Shown: positions 53,591-62,480 of the stretch, piece by piece
Layout of the letters: each line of letters starts with the position of its first letter
Numbering within the stretch: the stretch's first letter is position 1
From: Bradyrhizobium diazoefficiens
GTDB taxonomy: Bacteria; Pseudomonadota; Alphaproteobacteria; Rhizobiales; Xanthobacteraceae
Reading direction: 5' to 3'
DNA length: 64,000 nucleotides
Assembly (NCBI RefSeq): GCF_018131185.1
Contig: NZ_JAFCJE010000003.1
Span: 806,001-870,000 of the forward strand
The notes under the pieces: generated by a model
What the model saw: only the letters and a program-made list of their open reading frames with translations
The model's database searches: none
Told to the model about the DNA's origin: nothing
Position numbers and translations under genes: made by a program

Positions 53591-55090
53591 GTGGCAGCGA
53601 CAGACCTCCAGCCGATCCAGGATCAGGATCAGCCGGACCCGCCGGCGATACGTCCCCGCGGGACGCGCGGGCTTGGGCTGTCGGGCAAACTGCTGCTGCT
53701 CACCATTCCTCTGGTGATGATCGCGGCCATCCTGCTCTACGTGCCTGCCATTGCCAATTTCTGGGTCAACCGGCTGAACGACCGCGTCGCGGCGGCCAAC
53801 ACCGCGGCGCTGGTGCTGGATGCGGCGCCGCTCGGCATGGTTCCCGATTCGCTGTCGCGCCAGATCCTGAAAAGCATCAATGCCCGCGCCGTCGCCATCA
53901 AGATGGGCCAGCAGCGCCGGCTGCTCGCCAGCGACAACATTCCGGCCACGATCGAGCACGACCTCGACCTGCGCGACATGACCGCGTGGGAGGCGATCAC
54001 CGGCTCGTTCCGGATGATGCTGGAGACCGGCAACCAGGCCATCCGCATCGTCGGGCCGGGCGTCGGCAATGCCCAGTTCATCGAGATCGTGACCGACGAG
54101 CTGCCGCTGCGGCAGCAGATGTACCGCTTCTCCCGCAACCTCGTGGTGGTCGCGCTGATCATCGCGGCGCTGACTGCCGGCCTCGTCTATCTCGCGCTTC
54201 ATTATCTCTTCGTGCGCCCGATGCGGCGGCTGACCGCGAGCCTGGTCGGCTTCCACGAGAACCCTGAAAGCTCCGCGCGCATCATCGTGCCGAGCCAGCG
54301 CAGCGACGAGATCGGGGTCGCCGAGCGCGAATTGTCGGACATGCAGCGCGATTTGATGTCGATGCTGAATCAAAAGAGCCGGCTCGCCGCCCTTGGTCTT
54401 GCCGTGTCCAAGATCAACCACGATCTGCGCAATCTGCTGGCCTCGGCCCAGCTCCTGTCGGATCAGCTCGCCAGCGTGCCGGATCCGCGGGTGCAGCGCT
54501 TTGCGCCCAAGCTCGTGCGCTCGCTCGAGCGCGCCATCGCCTTCTGCCAGTCGACATTGTCCTACGGCCGCGCCCAGGAGGCGGCGCCGGATCGCCGCAT
54601 GATCCTGATCGAGCCCGTGGTGCTGGAGGTGCGCGAGACCGCAGGCCTCGCCTCCGATGCCTCGATCGCCTGGGTCGCTGCGATCGAGCGCGGGCTTGCG
54701 ATCGATGCCGATCCCGATCAGCTATTCCGGGTCCTGCTCAATCTCGTGCGCAATGCCGCCCAGGCTTTGGAGAGCCATTCCTCCGGCGAGGGGGGCCCGC
54801 AGCAGATCCGGATCACCGGAAAGCGCGAGGGCGCCGTGGCGATCATCGAAGTGTCCGACACCGGCCCCGGCGTGCCCCCGAAGACCCGGGAGCACCTGTT
54901 CGAGGCGTTCCAGACCTCCGGCCGCCCCGGCGGCAGCGGCCTTGGCCTTGCCATCGCGGCCGAGCTGGTCCGCGCCCATGGCGGCGACATTCATCTGGTC
55001 GAAGGCACCATCGGCGCCACCTTCCGCATCGTCATCCCCGATCGTCCCGTGGAACTGCTCTCCATCCGCAACGAGCGGCAGAGGGCGTAA
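53591..55090 (+). CDS. sensor histidine kinase
   Basis: A 499-residue membrane kinase. Two hydrophobic spans (about 35-58 and 183-208) flank a periplasmic sensor of about 120 residues. A HAMP domain follows, then the phospho-acceptor box LAVSKINHDLRNLLASAQLL (about residues 268-287), the ATPase boxes VLLNLVRNAAQALES, EVSDTGPGVPPKT and GGSGLGLAIAAELVRAHGGD. No response regulator gene is adjacent. Start GTG 53591 was used; no better start is nearby. Confidence 0.9.
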   Translation: MAATDLQPIQDQDQPDPPAIRPRGTRGLGLSGKLLLLTIPLVMIAAILLYVPAIANFWVNRLNDRVAAANTAALVLDAAPLGMVPDSLSRQILKSINARAVAIKMGQQRRLLASDNIPATIEHDLDLRDMTAWEAITGSFRMMLETGNQAIRIVGPGVGNAQFIEIVTDELPLRQQMYRFSRNLVVVALIIAALTAGLVYLALHYLFVRPMRRLTASLVGFHENPESSARIIVPSQRSDEIGVAERELSDMQRDLMSMLNQKSRLAALGLAVSKINHDLRNLLASAQLLSDQLASVPDPRVQRFAPKLVRSLERAIAFCQSTLSYGRAQEAAPDRRMILIEPVVLEVRETAGLASDASIAWVAAIERGLAIDADPDQLFRVLLNLVRNAAQALESHSSGEGGPQQIRITGKREGAVAIIEVSDTGPGVPPKTREHLFEAFQTSGRPGGSGLGLAIAAELVRAHGGDIHLVEGTIGATFRIVIPDRPVELLSIRNERQRA

Positions 55091-55146
55091 GTCGGCCATG
55101 GGCCGAGTTGGCGACCTTTGCGCGCGGCCGCGCACAGCCATCTAAT

Positions 55147-55252
55147 CCGTCATTCCGGGGCGCGACGAAGTCGCGAGCCCGGAATCCATAACCACCAGCC
55201 GGGGTTATGGATTCCGGACCTGGCCCTACGGGCCATCCCGGAATGACGACGG
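55147..55252. repeat. palindromic intergenic repeat (CCGTCATTCCGGGGCGCGAC type)
   Basis: CCGTCATTCCGGGGCGCGAC with CCCGGAATCCATAACC is mirrored by GGTTATGGATTCCGGACC and CATCCCGGAATGACGACGG. It makes up most of the 302-base gap between the kinase gene and the tRNA, which holds nothing else that I recognise. Confidence 0.85.
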
Positions 55253-55392
55253 TGAGGTGGAGGTACGCGAAAATCCCCCATCCCGGACCTTGCCAATCGG
55301 GACAAGAGCGGTTAGTCAGAGCGCTCTTTCGCACCCCTCCGGCGCTGTCCGGAGGCTGCCTGCGGGCCCAGCCCGCGCTGTCTGCGAAAAAC

Positions 55393-55469
55393 GCGCCCGT
55401 AGCTCAGCTGGATAGAGCATCAGACTACGAATCTGAGGGTCGGACGTTCGAATCGTTCCGGGCGCGCCA
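55393..55469 (+). tRNA. tRNA-Arg (ACG)
   Basis: 77 bases with encoded CCA. Acceptor stem GCGCCCG pairs with CGGGCGC; D-arm GCTCAGCTGGATAGAGC; anticodon stem TCAGA/TCTGA encloses loop CTACGAA, giving anticodon ACG; the T-arm contains GTTCGAATC. It reads CGU, and CGC/CGA after inosine formation. It precedes queD by 90 bases. Confidence 0.95.
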
Positions 55470-55559
55470 TTCTTCGACGAAAGATCAGGACAAAGCAGCA
55501 TCCGGTCGCCGTCGCCAGATGGCCTAGGACCAAGTGGCCATGCCGTGTGAGAAAGCTGG

Positions 55560-55916
55560 ATGAAGATATCGCAGGCGTTCAAGTTCGAGGCAGCGCATCG
55601 GCTGCCGAACGTGCCCGAGACCCATCGATGCCGCCGGCTGCATGGTCATTCCTACCGGGTCGAGGTCCAGCTGGACGGGCCGGTCGATCCGCACACCGGC
55701 TTCGTCGCTGATTTCTTCGATATTGAAAAGTGCTTCGCCGACATCATCGGCGCGTTGGATCACCACTGCCTGAACGAGGTCGCAGGCCTCGAAAACCCGA
55801 CCGCCGAGAACATCGCGATCTGGATCTGGGATCGGCTGAAGCCGGCCCTTGCGCAACTGTCGGCCGTCCGCGTCTATGAAACGGCGGACTGCTGGGCCGA
55901 ATATCAGGGGCGGTGA
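55560..55916 (+). CDS. queD: 6-carboxytetrahydropterin synthase QueD-like (6-pyruvoyl-tetrahydropterin synthase family)
   Basis: A 118-residue enzyme of queuosine precursor synthesis. Zinc and catalytic residues are visible: H13 in KFEAAHRL, C24 in HRCRRLHGHSY with H28 and H30, then GFVADFFDIEKC, LDHHCLNE and PTAENIAIWIW. Length is normal. The last 11 codons (ETADCWAEYQG) are repeated exactly at DNA level about 4.9 kb downstream (60766-60798), so this gene end is one border of a possible island. Confidence 0.93.
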   Translation: MKISQAFKFEAAHRLPNVPETHRCRRLHGHSYRVEVQLDGPVDPHTGFVADFFDIEKCFADIIGALDHHCLNEVAGLENPTAENIAIWIWDRLKPALAQLSAVRVYETADCWAEYQGR

Positions 55917-56154
55917 CGACGGCCCGCTGACCCAGCGCCGGCCTCACCGTCGCCATATGGGAACCCGCAGGGAAACTCAGGATCAGCCGTATGAGCGGAG
56001 TGGTGTTGCTTGCGCGCCGCCGGACGGGTGTCATTACTCACGAATATATGAGCTGTGTTGATAACCGCACGCGGGTTGGAGGGTTTAATTTCAAGCTGGC
56101 GTCGAATGTCTGCAATGCCAGTCTATGCTTGGCCCCCGTTCAGGGAAACCGCTG

Positions 56155-58019
56155 ATGGAACGCAAGCTCGCCGCTATCATGGCCGCCGACATCGTCAGCT
56201 ACAGCCTGATGATGGCCGAAAACGAGGCCTCCACCTATAAAGAGCTGCGCGCGGTCTTCGACAAACTGATCGAGCCCACAGTCGCGCAGCATGGTGGACG
56301 CATCTTCAAGATGACCGGCGACGGGTTTCTGGCGATGTTTCCAAGCGTCAACGAAGCCGTTGATGCGGGCTCTGCCATCCAGCAAGGGTTCGACAACGCC
56401 CCGTTTGAGCTGCGCATAGGCATCAACCTCGGTGATGTCATCGAGGACAATGGCGACATGTACGGCGACGGCGTTAATGTCGCCACACGGCTTGAGACGA
56501 TGGCCGATCCCGGTAGCATCTTCGTTAGCGGCGCTGTCGTCATGGCAGCAGACCGCATCGCGGCGATGTGTTCGCGCGTGTGGGCCGCAGGCGCGCCAAA
56601 AACATTCCCGAGCGTCTTAATGTCTACCGGGTCCGGCGCGCGCAATCCTCGTGGTCCCGCTGGCGAAAAGTCCAGCGCGTTCTACACGGTACCGCTGCGC
56701 GCTGGTCGTATGGCGTCGCCGCCGTAGTCCTTGTCCTCATCGGTACCCAAATCCAACCGCTTTCCCTGGCGGCGATGGTCAGCCGGCTCCCGGCCGCGCT
56801 GCTTTTCGACCAGACCCGCGCCGACCCGCGGCCGTCAGTTGCGGTCATGCCCTTTGCGACCATGAGCGGCGACCAGTCGTACTTTGCAGACGGGCAGACC
56901 GAGGATGTGACCACGGCGCTTGCAAGGAATTCCGAGCTTCAGATCATCGCGCGCGACTCCACCTATGCCGTGCGCGGGCAAGAAAGCGATATGCGCAAGC
57001 TCGGGGCAAAGCTGGGCGTTTCCTACGTGGTGGAAGGCAGCGCGCGCCGCGAGGGGGACCGGCTTCGCGTCTCGGCGCAGCTGATCGACGTGAAATCGGG
57101 CGCGCACCTTTGGTCGCGCAGCTTCGACAGGCAGGTTGCCGACGTCTTCACCGTACAAAGCGAGCTGACCACGGAAATCGTCGCCCAGCTCGCGCCGTAT
57201 ATCGGCCGAAATGAAGCCATCGCTGCCGCGCAACGTCCGACCGACAACCTTCAGGCTTACGATCTTCTCCTGCGGGCCCGTCATCGATACCGGCATGGCG
57301 TCCAGGATGCGGAAGCACTTATGGAGGCACGCGGCCTATATCACCGCGCGCTGGAAATGGACCCGGCCTATGCCGCCGCCCGTGCGGGCTTGGCCCTCAC
57401 TTACATCGCGGATGTGGCCAAGAGGTCGAGTGGTCGGGCGACAGCGCATGAGCTGGAACTAGGTCTTAGCGAAGCGCGCCAGGCTGTGCGCCTCGATCCC
57501 AATCTCTCGCTCGGCTATCAGGTGATCAGCTTCGGGCTGGCGGTGCAGGGCGATTATGCGGGCGGCTTGCAGGCCGCCAAGCGCGCCGTCGAACTGAATC
57601 CCAATGACCCGGATAGCATGATGGCATTGGCAAAAGCGCAAGTCCGTTTCGGGGACTACGCGGACGCCGTTGCCAATGCCGAGCGGGCGCGTCGCCTTCA
57701 TCCCATGGCACCGGAATATTACGCCTATGTGCATGGCCAGGCTCTTTACGCCGCTGATCGTCGCGATGAGTCGGCTACCGTGATCTCCGAATGCCTTGTA
57801 AGGGCGCCGCGCGATGCCAACTGCCTGCTCATCCAGGCTGCGCTGCAAGGGCGGCGCGGTGATGAGGAAGCGGCGCAGCTGACGATGGCAAGCTTGGTAG
57901 GAGCCCAACCGACATTTTCGTTGGAGGCAGAGCGCTCTTATCGCCGGTTTGGCAACAAGCCGCTCATGGAGCAGTTCTTGAAGGACCTGACGCGGGCGAA
58001 GGCACCGGGGGCTGCGTAA
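56155..58019 (+). pseudogene. class III adenylate/guanylate cyclase-TolB/FlgO-like-TPR protein, frameshifted
   Basis: One gene in two frames. The first frame (from ATG 56155, MERKLAAIMAADIVSYSLMM) encodes a class III cyclase domain with both metal aspartates (AADIVSYS and TGDGFLAMF) and GINLGDVIEDNGDMYGDGVN. Near 56565 the frame shifts by one base; the second frame then continues GRRRAKNIPERLNVYRV, the normal end of this domain, followed by a membrane segment, a PSVAVMPFATMSGDQSYFAD amino-terminal domain and TPR repeats up to 58019. A single missing base would explain it. Two separate partial proteins or a decayed gene are possible. Confidence 0.85.
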
Positions 58020-58079
58020 TAGGATTTTTGTTTCAGTTTCATCTCGTCGGGCGCACCGTTTCGATAGTAAGTTCGTCCG

Positions 58080-58982
58080 ATGCGCACGATCGATCATCTA
58101 TTCTTCCGCCTCGTCCTATTCCTCGCCATCGCAGCCGCCCCGGCGCTTCCCGCAGCCGCGGCCGAACCCTGCCCGTTCATCAGTGCCAAGGAGCTCACCG
58201 GCGCGATGCCGGCGATCAAATGGTCGTTGATTTCAAATCAGGATGGCCGCGGCTGCATCTACCAGGCCGGGCGCGGCGACACGATGATGCTCACCGTCTT
58301 CCGCAATCCCGACAAGGATCGCGCAAAGGAATTGTACGCGACCTTCGTCAAGACCCTCGGCGAGCGCATGCCACTGAGCGCGGTGTCCGGGTTCGGTGAC
58401 GAAGCCAAGCGCGGAACGAGCGCCGCCGGCGCGGAGCGCCAGGAGGCCTCGGTCGTCGTTTTGGCCGGCGATTACATTCTCCAGATCACCGTCCATCCGA
58501 TAGGCCGGCGTGCCGACGATGCGCTGCTCGGGCCGCTGACCGAAGCCGCGCGCATTGCCGTCGGAAGCGTGAGCAGGAGCAGCGAGCGGTTCGGCAATTG
58601 CGAGTGGCTCACGGCCGCGGATGCCGACGGCTTTCTCGACAAGAGCACGCTGACGGTACAGCGGACCGGCGCGGGCAGCTGCATGATGTTCGATGGCGAG
58701 GCCAACACCATGATCGCCTCGGTGATCGCGACTTCGCGCGACACCGCCATCAGCATGATGACGCGCGCGGGACCCTGCAAGCATGTGGCGATACAAGAAC
58801 TCGGCAGTGAAGCGTTCGGCGAGCATTCCTGCACCAAGGGCAACGGTAACGCCGTCACCATCTATGTCTGGAAGAACGGCAGGCAGGCTTCGGTCGTGTT
58901 CGCACCGGTCAAGCCGCATCCCGAGTCCGGCTCGGTCGAGCGCCTGAAGGCGGTCGCCGGGCGCGTCTATGGAAAGCTGTAA
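58080..58982 (+). CDS. exported protein with internal duplication
   Basis: A 300-residue secreted protein with signal peptide (MRTIDHLFFRLVLFLAIAAA to about residue 28). The mature part is two copies of one fold: C31...C59 (CPFISAKEL ... GRGCIYQAGRGDTMMLTV), GFGDEA and EASVVVLAGDYILQI, matched by C174...C201 (CEWLTAADA ... GAGSCMMFDGEANTMIASV), ELGSEAF and NAVTIYVWKNGRQASVVF. Cysteines recur at the same places, suggesting one disulphide per copy. I do not recognise the family beyond resemblance to DUF3558-like lipoprotein domains. It lies inside the queD-bounded segment. Confidence 0.78.
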   Translation: MRTIDHLFFRLVLFLAIAAAPALPAAAAEPCPFISAKELTGAMPAIKWSLISNQDGRGCIYQAGRGDTMMLTVFRNPDKDRAKELYATFVKTLGERMPLSAVSGFGDEAKRGTSAAGAERQEASVVVLAGDYILQITVHPIGRRADDALLGPLTEAARIAVGSVSRSSERFGNCEWLTAADADGFLDKSTLTVQRTGAGSCMMFDGEANTMIASVIATSRDTAISMMTRAGPCKHVAIQELGSEAFGEHSCTKGNGNAVTIYVWKNGRQASVVFAPVKPHPESGSVERLKAVAGRVYGKL

Positions 58983-59087
58983 CCGCGCGGCAGGACGATT
59001 GTTGTAATAGCCCGCGGATGAGCTGAACGCGTACGCCGGCTTTCGATCTCCCCGTGGGCCGTGGCAGCTCTGGACGCGAATCTGCTC

Positions 59088-60575
59088 CTACAGAACGAAA
59101 TAGAGGGATTGATCGAGACCGTCCGTGCGAGTGACGATGAGGATCGTATCACCGCGTGTTCCGTCGTCTACCGCATTCCAGGCAGCGCTGACCGCATCCG
59201 CGGCTTGCTGATCGATGGCAAGATAATGAAGGATTCCCTTGCTCCATTGATCATCCATCGTGACGTTTGCGCTGGCCATTTGAATTTCTTGCAGACTGCT
59301 CTCCACAAAGGCAAGGGCGTCAGGGGCGCCTATCGGCGTGCCCGGAGGAAATTCGGCTGCCTTGCCGGCCGAAACGCCGAAGACATCGCCGTCGATTTCG
59401 ACAGTGTAGTCGATTTTCTCGCCGCCTTGATCGAGGTACTGAAGCTGATCCTCAGTCTTGATCAGTTCAGCATTGGCGGCACGAAACAGCACCTCGAAGG
59501 AAAAAGCCTCCGATAGGGCGGCGCTGGCTCCCGGAGCGTGCGAGCTGATGATGGCCTGAGCGGCCTCGCTGAGCTCGCCAAAGTCGGTCGCGTCATATGG
59601 ATCATCGCCAAAATCGAGTGTCGCCGTCAAAAGAGCGGGACTCGGGGAGATGTCGATGTCCTGCGCAGAAAAATTCGGAGCGAGAACGCCTACACCATCA
59701 CCGTCCTCGGGCGAGCCGACATACTCGATCAGGTCCTCGAACTGCAGCCGCTCTATCCCCGTCAAGAAATCCGTCCCGTCGAGATTTGAATGGCCGATTC
59801 GCGTATCCGTCACGGTCAAGGTGTCGCCGTCCCAGCTCAGATCGTAAGCAGAACGCGGGCCGTGAAATACGAAGGTGTCCAACCCGCCTCCACCGTCGGC
59901 TGTATCCGTTCCACCGCTTCCTGTAATCGTGTCATTACCTGCGCCGGAGTGAATATCCGTATCTGTCCAATCGGGATTGTAGGCGGCAGAGAAAGCCGAG
60001 CCGCTATAGTCGCGAGAGGCGGCTGCGATGGTGATCACATCGTCGCCATCGCCGGTATCGATCTTGAAATAATTCGTCCAATCAGCGCCGTTGCTGTCCG
60101 CGCCTATCCAAACGACGTCACTCCCGGATCCCGTCGAAATTTCACCGCGCTTGGCGCCGTCAACCAGAATTTCCTGCCCGGCGGTGTTGTCGAGCGACAC
60201 CCAAGCATCGACCCAGTTCTCGAGAATCAGCTTGGAGCCTGAGAAATCGCTGACATAGACGTTCTTGATTGTATTCCAGGCCGAATCGAGCGAGAGCCGC
60301 GCCGTGGTCGCGTCCAACCAATCCAGACTTACATTTCCCGCGAAGTTATTCGCGGACAGGTCGAGCGACCCGGCTGACGATTGAAATGTGTCAGAGGTTC
60401 CGCGTGTAGCGGGATCGGAGCCGCGCAGACTGTCGTATTGCGTTCCGTCGCTGTCCAGAATTCTGTACTTGTAACCCGCCGCGAAGTTTCTCCAGAGATG
60501 ATCGTGAAACGCTGAGTGAGGGTCCCAGCCGGGAGACAAAGAGGCTTGCGATAGGTTGAAGGTGATCTGCGGCAT
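59088..60575 (-). CDS. RTX-type calcium-binding protein with unusual C-terminal domain
   Basis: A 495-residue acidic protein without a signal peptide. Nonapeptide-like Gly/Asp repeats occur at about 147-180 (STGSGSDVVWIG, DTGDGDDVITIA) and 207-238 (IHSGAGNDTITGSGGTDTAD, GGGGLDTFVF), the calcium-binding beta-roll of type I-secreted proteins. Residues 355-495 form a separate domain (SEAFSFEVLFRAANAELIKT, then KIDYTVEIDGDVFGVSAGKA, ending VTRTDGLDQSLYFVL) that I recall only from some fungal and slime-mould proteins. Codon use is clearly lower in GC than in neighbours. No type I secretion genes are adjacent. Confidence 0.8.
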   Translation of the reverse strand: MPQITFNLSQASLSPGWDPHSAFHDHLWRNFAAGYKYRILDSDGTQYDSLRGSDPATRGTSDTFQSSAGSLDLSANNFAGNVSLDWLDATTARLSLDSAWNTIKNVYVSDFSGSKLILENWVDAWVSLDNTAGQEILVDGAKRGEISTGSGSDVVWIGADSNGADWTNYFKIDTGDGDDVITIAAASRDYSGSAFSAAYNPDWTDTDIHSGAGNDTITGSGGTDTADGGGGLDTFVFHGPRSAYDLSWDGDTLTVTDTRIGHSNLDGTDFLTGIERLQFEDLIEYVGSPEDGDGVGVLAPNFSAQDIDISPSPALLTATLDFGDDPYDATDFGELSEAAQAIISSHAPGASAALSEAFSFEVLFRAANAELIKTEDQLQYLDQGGEKIDYTVEIDGDVFGVSAGKAAEFPPGTPIGAPDALAFVESSLQEIQMASANVTMDDQWSKGILHYLAIDQQAADAVSAAWNAVDDGTRGDTILIVTRTDGLDQSLYFVL

Positions 60576-60732
60576 CGCATCCTCATCTTATGGAGCTATC
60601 AGCTGCTGCAAGTCGGGAAGGCCACGCTGGATTAGACAAATCGAATGCACGCCACATCACCCTTCCGGGTGAGAACACGCCGCGCAATGGCGGGCCTGAT
60701 TGAATTGATGCGACGAATTTCTTGGCGTCTGA

Positions 60733-60801
60733 TCGGCAGACGAGCTGGCGGCGGTCCAGGTCGACGAAACGGCGGACTGCTGGGCCGAATATCAGGGGTA
60801 G
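60733..60801 (+). pseudogene. 3' remnant of a second queD
   Basis: After an in-frame TGA at 60730, the frame reads SADELAAVQVDETADCWAEY then QG and stop TAG, matching the C-terminus of the intact QueD (LSAVRVYETADCWAEYQG). The final 33 bases are identical to queD; the preceding part has diverged, so this is the tail of a related allele, not a simple fresh copy. Confidence 0.85.
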
Positions 60802-60810
60802 TGACGACAG

Positions 60811-60830
60811 CCGGACGCTGATGCGTCCGG
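60811..60830. terminator. hairpin after the queD remnant
   Basis: CCGGACGC and GCGTCCGG form an 8-bp perfect stem with loop TGAT, at the position where the intact queD has GGCCCGCTGACCCAGCGCC. It looks like the terminator that belonged to the old queD copy. Confidence 0.5.
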
Positions 60831-60921
60831 CCTCGCCATCGTGCTGCAAGCTGCCGGTCGTCGGCGAATCGCGACTGCGGGCGTCACGGATTTGCTCGCC
60901 GGCATTGACGGCGTGCTGCGA

Positions 60922-61713
60922 CTACACCGTCAGCCCGCAAGCCCGCCGGATCGCGATCTGAACAGCCGAAGGCGGCAACGCCGGGTCAAACTCGCCCTTC
61001 GGCAACAGCGGAGGCTGGGCCATGAAGCGCGGCCGTGTCCCTCGGTGGGGTTGTGCGGCATGAACGAGGAACGGGTGGCACAGATAGACGCTGCCTGCCG
61101 TACCGGTCGCCAGCTCGATCTCGCAATCATTCGTCGAGGCCCAGTCCTCGGCAGCGAGCTGCCGGAGCGTCGCACCTGCTTCGCCATAGGGCAGCAGCTC
61201 CCGCGCGATGGTGGCATGCGAGCCTTTCCGGATTCGCGTCGGCGCATCATCGGTGCCGACGTCCGAAAACAGGAAGAGCATCAGCAACGCGCGTCCGCTG
61301 CTCTTTACATTGGCGCGCCATTCCATGAAATCCGGATTGGCGGTGCCAAAGCTCACGTCCACATGCCAGCCGTCATCACCGGGCGATTCGGCTGACGGAA
61401 AGCGGATCGGAAAGGTCCCGAGGCCGGTGGGTGCAAGCCAGCGTCCTTCGCCCACGAGTTGATCATAGGCCTTGTGCAGGGGCGCCGCGTTCGCAGCTTC
61501 AATGAAGGGGGGCGAAGCCTTGAATCCCACCCGGACGACGGGTCGAGTCCAAAATTCAGGTTGGTCCGGTGACAAGCCGATCTCCGCCCACAGCTCGTCC
61601 CTGCATTGCTTTGCAAGATGGGTGCTGAAGGCGTTCTCGATCTTGACGAAACCGTCGTCGATGAAGTTCTGGACCTGACGAGGCGTCAGGCCAGCCTGTT
61701 CGGTCTGGGGCAT
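60922..61713 (-). CDS. phytanoyl-CoA dioxygenase (PhyH)-family protein
   Basis: A 263-residue Fe(II)/2-oxoglutarate oxygenase. Iron ligands: H117 and D119 in GWHVDVSFG, and a distal histidine in FLVHAAQPHRGTRPRF (H218 or H223), with the arginine after it binding 2-oxoglutarate. Members hydroxylate many small molecules or lipids, so no substrate is given. It stands alone, outside the queD-bounded segment; the following 208 bases up to 61921 show no feature. Confidence 0.85.
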   Translation of the reverse strand: MPQTEQAGLTPRQVQNFIDDGFVKIENAFSTHLAKQCRDELWAEIGLSPDQPEFWTRPVVRVGFKASPPFIEAANAAPLHKAYDQLVGEGRWLAPTGLGTFPIRFPSAESPGDDGWHVDVSFGTANPDFMEWRANVKSSGRALLMLFLFSDVGTDDAPTRIRKGSHATIARELLPYGEAGATLRQLAAEDWASTNDCEIELATGTAGSVYLCHPFLVHAAQPHRGTRPRFMAQPPLLPKGEFDPALPPSAVQIAIRRACGLTV

Positions 61714-61921
61714 AGCACATTCTCCGTGCGGCTATCGCATCAAGCGCAGCCGGTTTGATCTGATTGGCGCGGATGCGCCGCGGCGACGTCAGCCGTTCAG
61801 ATCAGCGGAAAGAATGTGGACATGAACATCATGCGGGAACGTATACAGCGGCAGACCGGAGAATCAAGTCGCGCCGAGCGGCTTCATGGCCATGCGAGCT
61901 TCAGTTCCATGGCTCAGGCTT

Positions 61922-62248
61922 TCACCGCAGGCCCTGTTCGTCGATCAGGATGCGGTGGATCTCGATGCGCTGCGGCAGCTCGATCAGGAATTCCGCGTCG
62001 CGCGCGAGATGATGGACCTTGGTCGGCTCGCCCTTGGTGAAGGCCGTCATGGCCGCAATGTCGGCCCAATAGGAAATGGTCGTGAACCACGTCTCCTCAT
62101 CGCGGTCCTCGCGCAGTTGCTGCACCCCGAGTGCGGTCTTCAGCAACGGTGGAATGCCCTCGGCCTGCAGATAGGCCTGGTAGGCGTCGGCGAGATCGCG
62201 GCGGGTACGGCCGCGCCAGATGCGGGCGATGGTCGGTTTGGTCGGCAT
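61922..62248 (-). CDS. antibiotic biosynthesis monooxygenase-like small protein
   Basis: A 108-residue protein of the dimeric alpha/beta-barrel (ABM/Dabb-like) fold: IARIWRGRTRRDLADAYQAY at the start, EETWFTTISYWADIAAMTAF in the middle and a C-terminal helix with a conserved Glu. Members bind or oxidise small aromatic compounds or haem; function here is unknown. ATG 62248 has AGGAG seven bases upstream, which decides it over the longer frame to 62356. Confidence 0.75.
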   Translation of the reverse strand: MPTKPTIARIWRGRTRRDLADAYQAYLQAEGIPPLLKTALGVQQLREDRDEETWFTTISYWADIAAMTAFTKGEPTKVHHLARDAEFLIELPQRIEIHRILIDEQGLR

Positions 62249-62480
62249 GGCGGGACTCCTGCGAGGCGAACGCTGTGCCTCGCATTTCCGTTCCATGTGT
62301 CTGCGCGTCACTGCCGGTGACAGGACCTGTGCCGATCGCCGACGGCACCGTCGCACGGTTCCGGGTCATTGATCTGAAGCAATGATAATCTTGACTACAA
62401 ATGCTAGAGCGATTCGCAAGTCGCGACTCGGGGCCAGCCAGTCGCGAGAACCGCATCGCGTGCTGGAACCCGAGGACTCA

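Larger units (their letters stand above)
55878..60798. mobile_element. possible small island bounded by a duplicated queD 3' end
   Basis: A 33-base identical direct repeat (55878-55910 and 60766-60798; starts GAAACGGCGGACTGCTGG, ends ATATCAGGGG) ends queD at one side and a 22-codon queD remnant at the other. Between lie a broken cyclase gene, a secreted protein and a lower-GC RTX gene. No integrase or transposase is visible, so the mechanism is open: integration at a gene 3' end or recombination between two queD copies. Confidence 0.45.
60576..60921. other. intergenic region with a queD remnant
   Basis: No full gene. From 60576 to about 60730 I see nothing recognisable. At 60733-60801 lies the remnant of a queD gene, and a CCGGACGC/GCGTCCGG stem-loop follows at about 60811-60830. 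The remaining 90 bases before the dioxygenase gene end hold no visible feature. Confidence 0.6.

Noticed and set aside
19984..55252. CRISPR arrays
   Set aside because: The recurring palindromes are single, widely spaced intergenic elements with differing loops, not regularly spaced identical repeats with spacers, and no cas genes occur.
55393..60800. Island inserted at tRNA-Arg(ACG)
   Set aside because: I found no downstream copy of the tRNA 3' end; the repeat belongs to the queD 3' end instead.
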